64,000 bases of DNA from JAJPGZ01 sp038229295 (GCA_038229295.1 JBBROO010000003.1:47933-111932); one strand, 5' to 3'. Numbered from the stretch's first letter, positions 8,400-17,443 are shown. The notes: generated by a model from the letters alone, not told the origin. Numbers and translations: made by a program.

Positions 8400-9158
8400 T
8401 TAAGCTAAAGCTGCTTCCTGTTCCCGCGCCCAATCGTAGCCGCGCTCTTCGAGTTCGAGCGCGAGCTCCTTGCGACCGCTCCGCACGATACGGCCGGCGA
8501 CCATGACATGCACGTGGTCCGGCACGATGTAATTCAAAAGACGTTGATAATGCGTGATCAAAAGTATTCCGATGTTCGGTCCGCGCATCGCGTTCACTCC
8601 ATGCGCGACGGTTTTGAGCGCATCAATGTCGAGCCCGCTATCGGTTTCATCGAGAACGGCGTATTTCGGTTCGAGCATGGCCATCTGGAGAATCTCGGTC
8701 CGCTTTTTCTCGCCACCGGAAAATCCTTCGTTGACCGATCGTGAAGTGAAGGAGCGATCCATGCCTAACAATTCCATCTTCTCGTACAGTCTGGCGTAGT
8801 AATCGGTGGCTTCGAGTTCTTCGCCTTCCGGCAAACGCGCCTGGACGGCTGCGCGCAAAAAGTTCGCGATGGTCACACCTGGAATCTCGCTCGGATACTG
8901 GAACGCGAGAAACAATCCGCGTCGGGCGCGTTCATCGGCGTCCGATTCGAGAAGATTTTCGCCATCCATGGTGACCTTGCCTTGTGTCACGGTGTAATCG
9001 GGGTGGCCCGCCAGCACCTTGGCCAAAGTGCTTTTGCCGGACCCGTTTGGACCCATAATGGCATGCACTTCGCCACGCGGTACGGTCAGGCTCAGCCCGC
9101 GGACAATTTTCTTGTCGGCGATGGTAACGTGCAGGTTATCGATAGCTAGGACGCTCAT
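8400..9158 (-). CDS. sufC: Fe-S assembly ATPase SufC
   Basis: A 252-residue ABC-type ATPase that drives the SufBCD scaffold. Walker A is GPNGSGKSTLAK near residue 36. The signature is GFSGGEKKR near 147, and the Walker B/D-loop reads YAVLDETDSGLDIDAL. These are the usual SufC forms. The ATG at 9158 (MSVLAIDNLHV) is preferred to the upstream in-frame one at 9179 because it matches normal SufC N-termini. It is the first gene of sufC-sufB-sufD; a promoter is expected between 9159 and 9331, where I see no recognisable Fe-S regulator site. Confidence 0.95.
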   Translation of the reverse strand: MSVLAIDNLHVTIADKKIVRGLSLTVPRGEVHAIMGPNGSGKSTLAKVLAGHPDYTVTQGKVTMDGENLLESDADERARRGLFLAFQYPSEIPGVTIANFLRAAVQARLPEGEELEATDYYARLYEKMELLGMDRSFTSRSVNEGFSGGEKKRTEILQMAMLEPKYAVLDETDSGLDIDALKTVAHGVNAMRGPNIGILLITHYQRLLNYIVPDHVHVMVAGRIVRSGRKELALELEERGYDWAREQEAALA

Positions 9159-9331
9159 AACGAGAGGGACCGGAAACATAGCCCGATTAAGGTCGATGTC
9201 GATCTTAGTCGAAGAGCCGAATCAACCTGGCGGGCACCGTTTTCCGTTCTTAAGGCACTGCGGCTGCTCTAAATCACCCGTGATGAACCCAGTAGCACTC
9301 TGTGCCGGGGTGTTCACCGCCAATAAGTAAC

Positions 9332-10048
9332 ATGAATCCGCCTCTTGAAGCTGAAGCGCCGAGCACGTCCACGGACATGCTTTCGCAAGCGAGCAGCGAA
9401 TTGAACAATTTGCTCCAGATCATTTCCGGAGCGAGCGAACTGCTGGCGGAGGGAGCACAAGAAGGAGATGCGGCTGAACACATGGCCATGTTGCGCACGA
9501 GTATTGAACGCGCCGAAAACCTCGCGGCCAGCCTCGCGCGCCATGCCGGAGGAACAATCAAAAAAGAATTAATGAACCCCGATATCGCTGGATTTATTCG
9601 GGACAAAAGCGGGCTGGATTCTAAGGCGCAAAAGCGAACGATTCTTCTCGTCGATGACGAAGAAATGGCCCTTACGCTGGTCAAACGCATCCTGTCGAAC
9701 GCAGGCTTTGGCGTTGCAACTACTACATCTGGTTTTCAATGTGTGGATCTCGTTCGCAAAGATCCTCACCTCTACGACCTCGTACTTCTCGATCTTACGA
9801 TGCCATTCATGGATGGGGAGGAAACCTTCAAACGTCTGCGCGAGATTCGCGCCGATCTCCCCGTCGTTTTGTGCACCGGATTCGTTCAGCAGGAGAGGCT
9901 GACTCGGTTAATGACGGCGGGCCTGGCCGGTTTTTTGCGCAAACCGATCGCGCCGGACGAAATTGTCAGCTTTGTGCGTTCCACCCTCGCGAGTATTCGA
10001 TATTCGCGGGGCGGCGTCGATCCGCACAGCGTCTCCCTCGCGATTTAA
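9332..10048 (+). CDS. Response regulator with degenerate histidine-kinase-like N-terminus
   Basis: A 238-residue protein. The C-terminal two thirds are a phosphoreceiver domain: acidic pocket ILLVDDEE, phosphoacceptor Asp in LVLLDLTMPFMDG, conserved Thr in VVLCTG and Lys in FLRKPI. The N-terminal 90 residues look like the dimerisation helices of a hybrid kinase (SSELNNLLQIISGASELL), but the expected phospho-histidine position is Ser and there is no ATPase domain. It may dimerise with, or titrate, a partner kinase (inference). No DNA-binding domain is present. The start at 9332 is preferred to an upstream GTG-type start. Confidence 0.75.
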   Translation: MNPPLEAEAPSTSTDMLSQASSELNNLLQIISGASELLAEGAQEGDAAEHMAMLRTSIERAENLAASLARHAGGTIKKELMNPDIAGFIRDKSGLDSKAQKRTILLVDDEEMALTLVKRILSNAGFGVATTTSGFQCVDLVRKDPHLYDLVLLDLTMPFMDGEETFKRLREIRADLPVVLCTGFVQQERLTRLMTAGLAGFLRKPIAPDEIVSFVRSTLASIRYSRGGVDPHSVSLAI

Positions 10049-10159
10049 CTCCTGCCCCGCAGGCGCGGAGTGAAATGCAAATTGCGATTTGCGATTTGCG
10101 ATCTACAAATGTGATTGTCGATCTTGCCTGCTCTGGCGGGATTGATAACGCATCGCGTT

Positions 10160-10230
10160 TACCCCGTGGTGTAATGGTAACACAGCGCCCTTTGGAGGCG
10201 TTATTCATGGTTCGAGTCCATGCGGGGTAG
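10160..10230 (+). tRNA. tRNA-Gln(TTG)
   Basis: A complete cloverleaf: acceptor arms TACCCCG and CGGGGTA, anticodon stem GCGCC/GGCGT around the loop CTTTGGA with anticodon TTG at 10192-10194, and a TTCGAGT T-loop. The discriminator is G, and CCA is encoded at 10231-10233. A TGTCGATCTT copy lies 35 bp upstream. Confidence 0.95.
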
Positions 10231-10402
10231 CCAAAAATAGGCGCGCAACTCGCCCGCGAATTCCGTAGTTAGATTAGAAGGGGAAAGTGGGCCGCGCCGC
10301 GGATTTGCGGTGAATGATTCCCGGTCGGACGCAGTCTAAGATGAGTCTGGCTGCGCTGTCCTACGAGGGTCGGCGTCACGTCGGGGTTTGGGGAAACGAT
10401 TT

Positions 10403-12232
10403 ATGGAACAGACAACTTTTTTCGATCACTACCGCGCGGTTACTAATCATGATGGATCGCCGGCGGAAGTGGGCCGGACCGGTGCGGCGATCAATTATAA
10501 TGCGACCGACACGCGCTCGAAGGAAACGGTGGCGCTGCAGCTTATCCCGATCAGTTCGCTCGACCAAACCAAGCGGGCTGAATTTGAAGAGCGGGCGCGC
10601 TCGGTGCAAAAGCTCGACCATGTTAACATCGCGAAATTATTGGCCATTGAGACGGACCCCAAACAGATCGGACTGATCTCGGAATTAGTTGAAGGCGAAA
10701 CGGTGGAGGCATGGATGTTTGCTCATGGCCCCATGCCGGCGGACGCGGTGTTGCGCATCGGCCTGCAAGTGGTGCGGGCACTGGCCGCGGCGGCGTTTCA
10801 CGGATTGACCCATCGCGGCATTCAACCTTCCAACATGGTCATTGTCCCGGGCCAAACGGCGGACGGTGGCTGGCCCTTCATCAAACTTCTGAACTTCGGT
10901 CTGGCTGGCTCTGAAATTTATTCCACTGGCGCCGAGACGCGCGAACTTGTTCCCGCGACCGGCCCACAGTTCGCCAGTCCCGAGCAATTGCTCAATCTCC
11001 CACTCGACTTCCGTTCGGAGATGTATTCGCTCGGCGCCACCATGTGTTTCCTGCTCACGGGCGCGATTCCTATCGCCGTGTCCGGGATGAAAGCACGTTT
11101 GCGCGCACGGCGTTTGCCGGAGCTGCGGCGAGCGCCTCGAGCACTGCACAATTTGCTGACGCACATGTTGCGCGAAAATCCAGACAATCGTCCGCAAGAT
11201 CCAGTAGCCTTCGAAGCCGAGATTCGGGAATGCCTGACGAAGGTGGAACGGCGCCAGGCCATCGGCCGGAGATTTGGACTTCCGTTTGCCGCCGTCATTC
11301 CACGGAAAGCGAAAACTACGCGCCCTTCCAGCACGCCCTTGGCCCAGGTCTTTCGCGGTGCAATTGCTTTCGTCGGGTTAATGCTGGCGGCCATTTTGCT
11401 CGGCGCGTTTCTGCTGCCAGAGGATGCGATTCCGTTTTGGCGGCATGATACCGCCGCGAACAAAATAGGTGTTCCGGTGGGTGTGCCCGTGCCCGATTCA
11501 TCCAGCGCGATGGTTAAGAACACATCTGCGCCACCGCTGGTTGCGTCCGCTTCGCCAGCGCCGGTCAGTGCAAATGGAACGGCGCAGAATTCGCCCGCGC
11601 CCGTAGTTGGCCCAGACGTATCCTCTTCGCCCGAGATGCAGCAGGCCCAAGTCTCAAGCTCGCCCGCGGCCGCTCCGCCAATCGCGAGTCCGTCTACGAA
11701 CTCGCCGCCACAAATTGCCTCCAGTGCGCGCGCATCTGAACCCGCGCCGCCGGCGGAAGGTCCAGACGGCGAGCCCGCGAGTTCGCAAAATCCTGAAGAA
11801 CAGAAACAGGCTTCAGCGCAAACGAATCTCGAACCTTCCACCGCCGCGGCTGCAAATCAGTCGGACGTGAATGAAAACAAGCCGGCGGAATCTGCAAGCA
11901 CCGCAGCGTCTTCCAGTAGCAGCGGCAAAGCCAAAACTGCCATCGCGAAATCGACTCGTACATCGACATCGAAACGTGGGCGGATCGCGCAGAGTCCGCC
12001 TAACGAAGACGACCAGCCACATCTCCGGCGAGGTTCCGTGCGTGCCCAATTTGTCGGCATGACTCCCGACGGCCGCGTTATCTTGCGCTTGCCGTCGGGT
12101 CGCATCGTTACTTCCTCGGCGCGCTCAGAAGATGAGCCGTCGCCGCGTCGCCGCGTCCGGGTCGAGCGTCACGAACCAGAAGCGCCGGTTCCGTACCAGC
12201 CGTTCGATCCCGATTATCCGTTTGGAAATTAA
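10403..12232 (+). CDS. Transmembrane protein-kinase-like pseudokinase
   Basis: A 609-residue protein with a Ser/Thr kinase fold (about residues 10-280), a single membrane helix (AFVGLMLAAILLGAFLL, about 320-340), a long Ala/Pro/Ser-rich linker, and a small conserved C-terminal block (RAQFVGMTPDGRVILRLPSGRIV). Fold landmarks are present, but every catalytic position has changed: VAIK lysine to Gln (VALQ), HRD to HRG, and DFG to NFG. It should therefore bind partners rather than phosphorylate. Low-complexity linker and tail suggest an envelope-spanning sensor (inference). The start at 10403 is preferred over 10388. The stop overlaps the convergent gene by 4 bp. No exact AAGATCGACA copy occurs in it. 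Confidence 0.75.
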   Translation: MEQTTFFDHYRAVTNHDGSPAEVGRTGAAINYNATDTRSKETVALQLIPISSLDQTKRAEFEERARSVQKLDHVNIAKLLAIETDPKQIGLISELVEGETVEAWMFAHGPMPADAVLRIGLQVVRALAAAAFHGLTHRGIQPSNMVIVPGQTADGGWPFIKLLNFGLAGSEIYSTGAETRELVPATGPQFASPEQLLNLPLDFRSEMYSLGATMCFLLTGAIPIAVSGMKARLRARRLPELRRAPRALHNLLTHMLRENPDNRPQDPVAFEAEIRECLTKVERRQAIGRRFGLPFAAVIPRKAKTTRPSSTPLAQVFRGAIAFVGLMLAAILLGAFLLPEDAIPFWRHDTAANKIGVPVGVPVPDSSSAMVKNTSAPPLVASASPAPVSANGTAQNSPAPVVGPDVSSSPEMQQAQVSSSPAAAPPIASPSTNSPPQIASSARASEPAPPAEGPDGEPASSQNPEEQKQASAQTNLEPSTAAAANQSDVNENKPAESASTAASSSSSGKAKTAIAKSTRTSTSKRGRIAQSPPNEDDQPHLRRGSVRAQFVGMTPDGRVILRLPSGRIVTSSARSEDEPSPRRRVRVERHEPEAPVPYQPFDPDYPFGN

Positions 12233-13617
12233 TTCGGCGGCGTTGTCGCCGTGTTCACTGGAAAAGCGAACGTCGCCGAGGGGGATGCTGACTCAGATGG
12301 AGATGTCGATCCTGCGGGCGCAGGGGACGATGTCGATGTTGGCGTTGCCGTCGGACTCGGGGTTGGCGTCGGAGAAGGCGTCGGTGCCGGCGGCGGAGGA
12401 ATAATATTTTCCCAGTGATGCAACGACACGCTCGCTCCGCCGATTTCATCAACCAGTTTTTGGCAACGCGCCTGGATTTTATCCAGGTCCGGCGGACCCC
12501 AGGGCGTATCCGCCGTGCCCGGAAAAATCAGGTAAGTGACTTTGAGATCGTTCACCGGCCGGTTATAAGCCGTCGCCTGCGCGTTGATTTCCTTGGCGAT
12601 GCGCAATGAAGCTTCGCCGACCTTGTCGTTAGGCCCAATGTCGCCCACGAGCGCGGGATAAATCGCGTCGCCGAAAATAACGAGCGCATAATCGCCCACC
12701 TTCCCGCCGTCTTTGGCGCGGGCGAAACTCCCGGGCAGAACGATATAGGGATCGGTCGCGCCGATGAGGAAACTAAATTTCTTTAACGTCGCGATGTCGG
12801 TATGGAATTGTGCGATCGCTCCGTGCAATTCCCGTTTGCGCTCCGCCGCCGTTGTTTTCAACCCGCTCTCATCCTCCGCCCGTCGCAAGCGCTCCTCCAT
12901 CGCTGGTTGATAAGGATTCATCGTCGGCGTTTTCTTTGGCCAATGATAACTCGTGAACGGCTTAAAGTTCGTCGTCACCGCCGGACCCGCCGGCATGCGG
13001 TCGGCATCTGACCCGTCGGCATCGACATCCATTTCCGCCTGCAACAGCAACGCCTTGCGATGAGTCTGCGGGTGCTGCAATTGCAACACCGTCTGGCAAT
13101 CGTACAGATTGTGGCGCGAGAGCAGCAGATCGACGCGCGCGAGATTCTCGCGCAATATTTTCATTTTCGTGTTGTAGAGCTCGGCGAATAACGGCGAGAC
13201 CGACTCCGGCGCGATCAATGCGCCGAGTCCGGGCAAAAGTTCGGGTAAACGCGGACTCACTTTTGCCAATTCGCCGATGGTTTTGTTAGGCGCGGGCATG
13301 CGCGCCTGCAATTTTAGATCGAGCACATAACTCAGCGGATCGGTCCGCTCCGTCGCAGCGTCCGCGCCCGGCGGCGTCTCGATGCTCGAATGCAGCGTTA
13401 CGCCGTTGAACAATTTTCCGATGTCGATCTTGCCCGCGATCACCGGCGGCTTGGTCGCAGACGGGGACGGTGACGGCGTGGCCGTCTCTTTTACTTCCGT
13501 TGGTGCGACGCGTTGCAAACGCTCCAGTGAAATCCAGCGATACATGATCGCAAAGAAAATAAAAACGAAGGCGACCATCACGAGCCGCCGCCACGTCCTG
13601 ACTCGAAGCTGAGACAC
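12229..13617 (-). CDS. Membrane-anchored protein with GH75 (chitosanase-like) domain
   Basis: A 462-residue protein with an N-terminal membrane anchor (residues 12-28), a Ser/Pro/Thr linker, and an all-helical middle region. A C-terminal domain contains YALVIFGDAIYPALVGDIGPNDKVGEASLRIAKEIN. That segment resembles glycoside hydrolase family 75, in which Asp and Glu of GD-x-GP and GEAS are catalytic. It ends in a Pro/Thr/Ser-rich tail. A periplasmic or surface glycan hydrolase is likely; substrate is inferred from family only. Convergent with the pseudokinase gene, overlapping by 4 bp. Confidence 0.6.
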   Translation of the reverse strand: MSQLRVRTWRRLVMVAFVFIFFAIMYRWISLERLQRVAPTEVKETATPSPSPSATKPPVIAGKIDIGKLFNGVTLHSSIETPPGADAATERTDPLSYVLDLKLQARMPAPNKTIGELAKVSPRLPELLPGLGALIAPESVSPLFAELYNTKMKILRENLARVDLLLSRHNLYDCQTVLQLQHPQTHRKALLLQAEMDVDADGSDADRMPAGPAVTTNFKPFTSYHWPKKTPTMNPYQPAMEERLRRAEDESGLKTTAAERKRELHGAIAQFHTDIATLKKFSFLIGATDPYIVLPGSFARAKDGGKVGDYALVIFGDAIYPALVGDIGPNDKVGEASLRIAKEINAQATAYNRPVNDLKVTYLIFPGTADTPWGPPDLDKIQARCQKLVDEIGGASVSLHHWENIIPPPPAPTPSPTPTPSPTATPTSTSSPAPAGSTSPSESASPSATFAFPVNTATTPPN

Positions 13618-13626
13618 GGGCGCGAT

Positions 13627-13962
13627 TTACTTTTTCACCCAGGCGACAATCGCCATGACCAGGCCGATCACGCTCAAGATCGACATCATACCGGCCGGCA
13701 TAAACGCGCCCGTGCGCACGAATTTCGGGACGAATTGTCCAGCCAGCAGCAATGAAACGACGAAAGCAACCGCGAGACCGGTGAGAAGGTGATCGGGAAT
13801 TAACCAAGCGCCGACGAGCAACAAAATTCCGCAAGCGGAACCGGCGATGATCGACGTCGTGCTACCCGCTTTCACATAACCGATGACGCCGCCGATGATG
13901 GTGAGAACACCGAAGACAATGAAATAGATTTTAGCGGGGCCGATCATGCGCGTGTGGCGCAT
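13627..13962 (-). CDS. TMEM14-like (UPF0136) small membrane protein
   Basis: A 111-residue protein with four hydrophobic segments and TMEM14-type motifs: GGVIGYVKAGSTTSIIAGSACGILL and, near the end, FVRTGAFMPAGMMSILSVIGL. ATGs at 13962 and 13947 are both possible; the frame stays open further upstream but without a membrane-protein-like leader. It lies upstream of and on the same strand as the GH75-like gene, 9 bp apart. No specific function is known for bacterial members. Confidence 0.65.
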   Translation of the reverse strand: MRHTRMIGPAKIYFIVFGVLTIIGGVIGYVKAGSTTSIIAGSACGILLLVGAWLIPDHLLTGLAVAFVVSLLLAGQFVPKFVRTGAFMPAGMMSILSVIGLVMAIVAWVKK

Positions 13963-14208
13963 TGGTAATCCAACAGCGCGACGCTGTCCAGTTGCACGGC
14001 GCGTCCCGTGGTTCCGGTCATGGACGCTGTCCGCGCCGAACAGGAAGCGATTGCATTTCGAGATGGGCTCAAAGCCCAATGATGTTGTGAGAGGATGTTT
14101 GGCCTAACCAGGCGCTGCCGCCGACCGCTGCACTGCCTCACGCATTCGATGTCGATCTTGCAAAAATCAGTTGCGCAATCTGCATCTCGGCCAGAAGCTC
14201 GCCGCGCA

Positions 14209-14505
14209 ATGAAACGCGCTACGATCCACGTCGGATTGATTTGCGCATTTCTCTTTGCCATCGCGCTGTCGGTCTCGCCGCAGTTGCACGAGCGCTTTCA
14301 CGCGGACGCGAAACAGAGTCAGCACGAATGCGGCGTTACCCTCATCGCTGCGGGTAATTATCATCACGCGGCTCCGGCGCCGATCTCGATCTTGCCCGCC
14401 GCACGGTCAAAGGTTTCCCACGTCGCGACGATGAACCCGGTCTGGGTCGCGTCGCCGTTTTTGAGCGCGAGCATTTTCGAGCACGCGCCGCCGTCAGATT
14501 CCTGA
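14209..14505 (+). CDS. Small exported His/Cys-containing protein
   Basis: A 98-residue protein with a signal peptide (ATIHVGLICAFLFAIALSV), then HERFHADAKQSQHECG and NYHHAAP. The His and Cys content, and its position just upstream of the outer-membrane channel and ZnuA-like genes, suggest a periplasmic metal-related accessory (inference). It resembles small DUF2946-like leaders of metal operons only loosely. The ATG at 14209 gives a clean signal peptide; the frame extends upstream. Confidence 0.5.
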   Translation: MKRATIHVGLICAFLFAIALSVSPQLHERFHADAKQSQHECGVTLIAAGNYHHAAPAPISILPAARSKVSHVATMNPVWVASPFLSASIFEHAPPSDS

Positions 14506-14519
14506 ACCGTTGATTCTTC

Positions 14520-14533
14520 CCCCCTTCCGGGGG
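14520..14533. terminator. Short GC hairpin after the small exported gene
   Basis: A 5-bp CCCCC/GGGGG stem with a TTCC loop, 15 bp after the stop at 14505 and 100 bp before the next start. No clear U-run follows, so it may only weaken read-through. Confidence 0.3.
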
Positions 14534-14634
14534 CAGCGGCGTTTAATTGCGTTCTGACGCTGCTGAATCAACGCGCACCGAGCGCAACTCCATTAGTTAG
14601 GGCAAATGGCCCGAGTTTGAATCAGGAATTTTAA

Positions 14635-16212
14635 ATGACGAAAAATATTTTGATCGCGTTGATCGTGCTTCTGCCGGCGATCGCGCACGCGCAGGAAGCT
14701 GGACCGACGCCGGGCGTTTCTGCTGATGTCGAGAGCTTGCGTCAACAAGTCCAGGCGCTCACCGAGACGGTGAAAGTGTTGCAACAGCAAGTGAAGGATC
14801 AGCAAGCGACGTTGGAGAAGGCCAACATCACGGGCGTACCCGCGCTCCCGCAAAAACCGGACACGCAAACCGTGGCTGCGCCTAACGACAGCTCGCCTCC
14901 GCTTATTCCCACGGAGGACACATTAGTTGTCGCTTCATCGAAGGCGCCTCCTCCTAATATGAATGCAAATGGCGCAGCGCTGCCCGGCGCCATCCCGACG
15001 ACCGACGACTCGGTCGTAACATCGACAAGTGAAAGATCGACAATCACCTCTCCGGGTTCGTCGTTAACGGCGCCGATCACCATCGGCGGCGGAAAGAATT
15101 ACATGAACATTTCGCTCGACGCCATGTTCGCGCTGGCCGGTTCGAGCGAGCGCCATCTCGATCACGTCGAAGTGGGCGACCACGATCCGCAGCAGCGTGG
15201 ATTCAACGCGCGCAACATCGAGCTCGCGTTCGACGGCGCGGTCGATCCCTACTTCGAAGGCTTCGCCAACATTGTTTTCAAACTCGATAACGACAACCAA
15301 ACCGAGGTCGAAGTCGAAGAAGCGTTTCTGCAAACGACCAGCCTGCCGTTCAATCTGCAACTCAAGGCCGGACAATTCTTCGCTGCTTTCGGCCGCATCA
15401 ATCAGATGCATCCGCACGCGTGGGATTTCGCGGACGCGCCGCTCGTGCACGGACTCTTGTTAGGCCCGGATGGATTGCGCGGCGTCGGCGCGCAAATGTC
15501 GTGGATCGTTCCCGTGCCGTGGTATTCGCAACTTCTCTTCGGCGTCCAAAACGGCCGTGGCGGCACCGGCTACTCGTTCCGAAATCCAGGCGACGGCGGA
15601 ATATTTTTCGATCGGCGCACGACCGATCGCGAACTGCGCGGCCTGCAGGATTGCGTCTGGATGCCGCGCTGGGAAAACTCTGTCGATCTTAGCCCGACTC
15701 AAACCGTTCTGGCCGGCGTCTCCGGCGCGTTCGGCTCAAACGAAACCGGCGCAAACTCGCGCACGCAGATTTACGGCGGCGATTTTCTCTACAAATGGAA
15801 AAGCGCAAATGCCGAAGGCGGATTTCCGTTTGTGAAATGGCAGACCGAAGTGATGTATCGCCGCTTCGAAGCCGGCCGCGGCATCAACGAATCGTTCCCG
15901 GTCATGGAAACGTTTCACGATTGGGGAATGTATTCGCAGGTGCTTTGGGGATTCAAAAAAGGCTGGGTCGCGGGGATTCGCGGCGATTACTTCGACGCGG
16001 AGGATTCACGATTCACCGACTCGTTAGATCGACAATCACGCTCGCGGGTGAGCGCGAACCTGACTTGGTATCCGACCGAGTTCTCGAAAATCCGTTTGCA
16101 ATACAATCACGATTTCATCGACGACACATTTTTCATGGCCGGTCGCGACGTCGATTCGGTCTTCCTTCAATTCGAATTCATCCTCGGCGCGCACGGCGCC
16201 CACAAATTTTAA
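14635..16212 (+). CDS. Outer-membrane beta-barrel channel of the metal-uptake cluster
   Basis: A 525-residue exported protein: signal peptide (ILIALIVLLPAIAHA), a coiled coil of about 35 residues (VESLRQQVQALTETVKVLQQQ) and a low-complexity linker. From residue 150 there is a porin-like barrel rich in alternating aromatic strands, ending in a terminal Phe (GAHGAHKF). The coiled coil plus barrel matches outer-membrane proteins that cross the periplasm as trimers. It precedes znuA and znuB homologues on the same strand, so a zinc or manganese channel is likely. It is not a TonB-dependent receptor: no plug domain is seen. Confidence 0.7.
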   Translation: MTKNILIALIVLLPAIAHAQEAGPTPGVSADVESLRQQVQALTETVKVLQQQVKDQQATLEKANITGVPALPQKPDTQTVAAPNDSSPPLIPTEDTLVVASSKAPPPNMNANGAALPGAIPTTDDSVVTSTSERSTITSPGSSLTAPITIGGGKNYMNISLDAMFALAGSSERHLDHVEVGDHDPQQRGFNARNIELAFDGAVDPYFEGFANIVFKLDNDNQTEVEVEEAFLQTTSLPFNLQLKAGQFFAAFGRINQMHPHAWDFADAPLVHGLLLGPDGLRGVGAQMSWIVPVPWYSQLLFGVQNGRGGTGYSFRNPGDGGIFFDRRTTDRELRGLQDCVWMPRWENSVDLSPTQTVLAGVSGAFGSNETGANSRTQIYGGDFLYKWKSANAEGGFPFVKWQTEVMYRRFEAGRGINESFPVMETFHDWGMYSQVLWGFKKGWVAGIRGDYFDAEDSRFTDSLDRQSRSRVSANLTWYPTEFSKIRLQYNHDFIDDTFFMAGRDVDSVFLQFEFILGAHGAHKF

Positions 16213-16223
16213 CAAATGCGCTG

Positions 16224-16328
16224 TCATCCTGAGCGAAGCGAAGGACCTCTCAACTGCCGTTGTGTCCCGCAAGCTAATCAGCGTGATCGCTCCTTCGAAT
16301 GTGAGGTTCCTCGCTTCGCTCGGAATGA
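16224..16328. repeat. MITE-like inverted pair of the TCATCCTGAGCGAAG repeat
   Basis: A left arm at 16224-16251 and an inverted right arm at 16303-16328 flank about 50 bp with no coding sign, forming a 105-bp element between the channel gene and znuA. It has the same design as the element at 61253-61399. The apparent long N-terminal extension of znuA comes from reading through it. Confidence 0.8.
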
Positions 16329-16368
16329 CAGAGAGTGGGGAAAAGCACTTCGCACAAAATTCCATTTT

Positions 16369-17268
16369 ATGAAAAAAATCCTGTTAATCCTGTCCACACT
16401 TTTTGTTTCCGTTTTCTGCGCTCACGCCAAACTCAACGTCGTTGCCACGCTCCCGGATTTCGCTTCGCTCGCGCGCGACATCGGCGGCGACAAGATCGAC
16501 ATCGTCACTTTGGCCAAGCCGACGGAAGATCCGCACTTCGTCGACGCGCGCCCAAGTTTTGTCGTCGCACTGCGCAGCGCCGATGTGCTCATCGAAGGCG
16601 GCGCGGAGCTGGAGCTGGGTTGGTTGCCGCCGCTTTTGCAAAACGCGCGCAATCCGAAAATTGAAAATGGCAAGCCGGGTCGGGTCGTCACGTCGCAAGG
16701 CATCCGGCTCATGAACGTGCCGACGAATGTCACCCGCGCGGCCGGGGATGTGCACGCGCTCGGCAATCCGCATTTCACCGTCGATCCGATTATCGCGAAA
16801 GCGGTCGCGCAACACATCGCGCAAGCATTCGCCGCGATCGATTCCGCGAATGCCGCGAGTTACGATGCGAACTACAAGAAATTCGAAACGGCCATTAACG
16901 CGAAGTTGCAGGAATGGGGCACGACGCTGTTGCCGTTCAAAGATCAGAGCGTCGTCGCGTATCACGACTCGTGGCCGTACTTCGCACATCGCTTCGGCGT
17001 TAAGATCGACATCTTCCTCGAACCGAAGCCGGGCATTCCGCCGTCGCCATCGCATCTCGCTGAAGTCATCGCGCAAATGAAGGCGCAGAAAATCAAAGCC
17101 ATCATCGTGGAACCGTTTCACGATCGGAAAATCGCCGAGAAAGTTGCGAGCTCGACCGGCGCGAAGGTGGTCGATTTCGCGCAATATCCCGGCGCTCTTT
17201 CCGGAACGGACAATTACGTCAAGTTGATCGACAAGTTGGTTTCGAGTCTCGCCGCAGCGCTGAAATGA
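16369..17268 (+). CDS. znuA: Zinc/manganese ABC transporter substrate-binding protein
   Basis: A 299-residue periplasmic cluster A-I metal-binding protein starting at ATG 16369 with a signal peptide (ILLILSTLFVSVFCAHA). Metal ligands fit the family: His in DPHFVDARP, His in GNPHFTVDP, His in VAYHDSWPYF, and the acidic ligand in the C-terminal lobe (IIVEPFHDRK). The His-rich loop typical of ZnuA is absent, so Zn versus Mn cannot be decided. Two exact AAGATCGACA copies lie inside it (16492 and 17002), encoding KIDI both times. Confidence 0.85.
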   Translation: MKKILLILSTLFVSVFCAHAKLNVVATLPDFASLARDIGGDKIDIVTLAKPTEDPHFVDARPSFVVALRSADVLIEGGAELELGWLPPLLQNARNPKIENGKPGRVVTSQGIRLMNVPTNVTRAAGDVHALGNPHFTVDPIIAKAVAQHIAQAFAAIDSANAASYDANYKKFETAINAKLQEWGTTLLPFKDQSVVAYHDSWPYFAHRFGVKIDIFLEPKPGIPPSPSHLAEVIAQMKAQKIKAIIVEPFHDRKIAEKVASSTGAKVVDFAQYPGALSGTDNYVKLIDKLVSSLAAALK

Positions 17269-17299
17269 ACGAGATGGACGAGCGCGATTCGATTGATCC

Positions 17300-17421
17300 G
17301 GGGAGCGCACGCGCCTCGCGTGCAGTTTTCGACGCCCTCGTCGAAAACCAATTGTCTTTGATTCATCAGATGCGTTTGGCGAGGGCGCCAAACGCGGCAC
17401 GCGAGGGCGCGTGCGCTCCCC
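17300..17421. repeat. 122-bp palindromic element between znuA and znuB
   Basis: The arms GGGGAGCGCACGCGCC (from 17300) and GGCGCGTGCGCTCCCC (to 17421) are inverted, with inner palindromes such as TTTTCGACGCCCTCGTCGAAAA. A half copy lies at 41791-41840. A 63-codon frame through it (17265-17456) is not credible as a gene. It occupies the place where an ABC ATPase gene often sits in such operons. Confidence 0.8.
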
Positions 17422-17443
17422 AGATCGGAGGACGCAGAGATTT

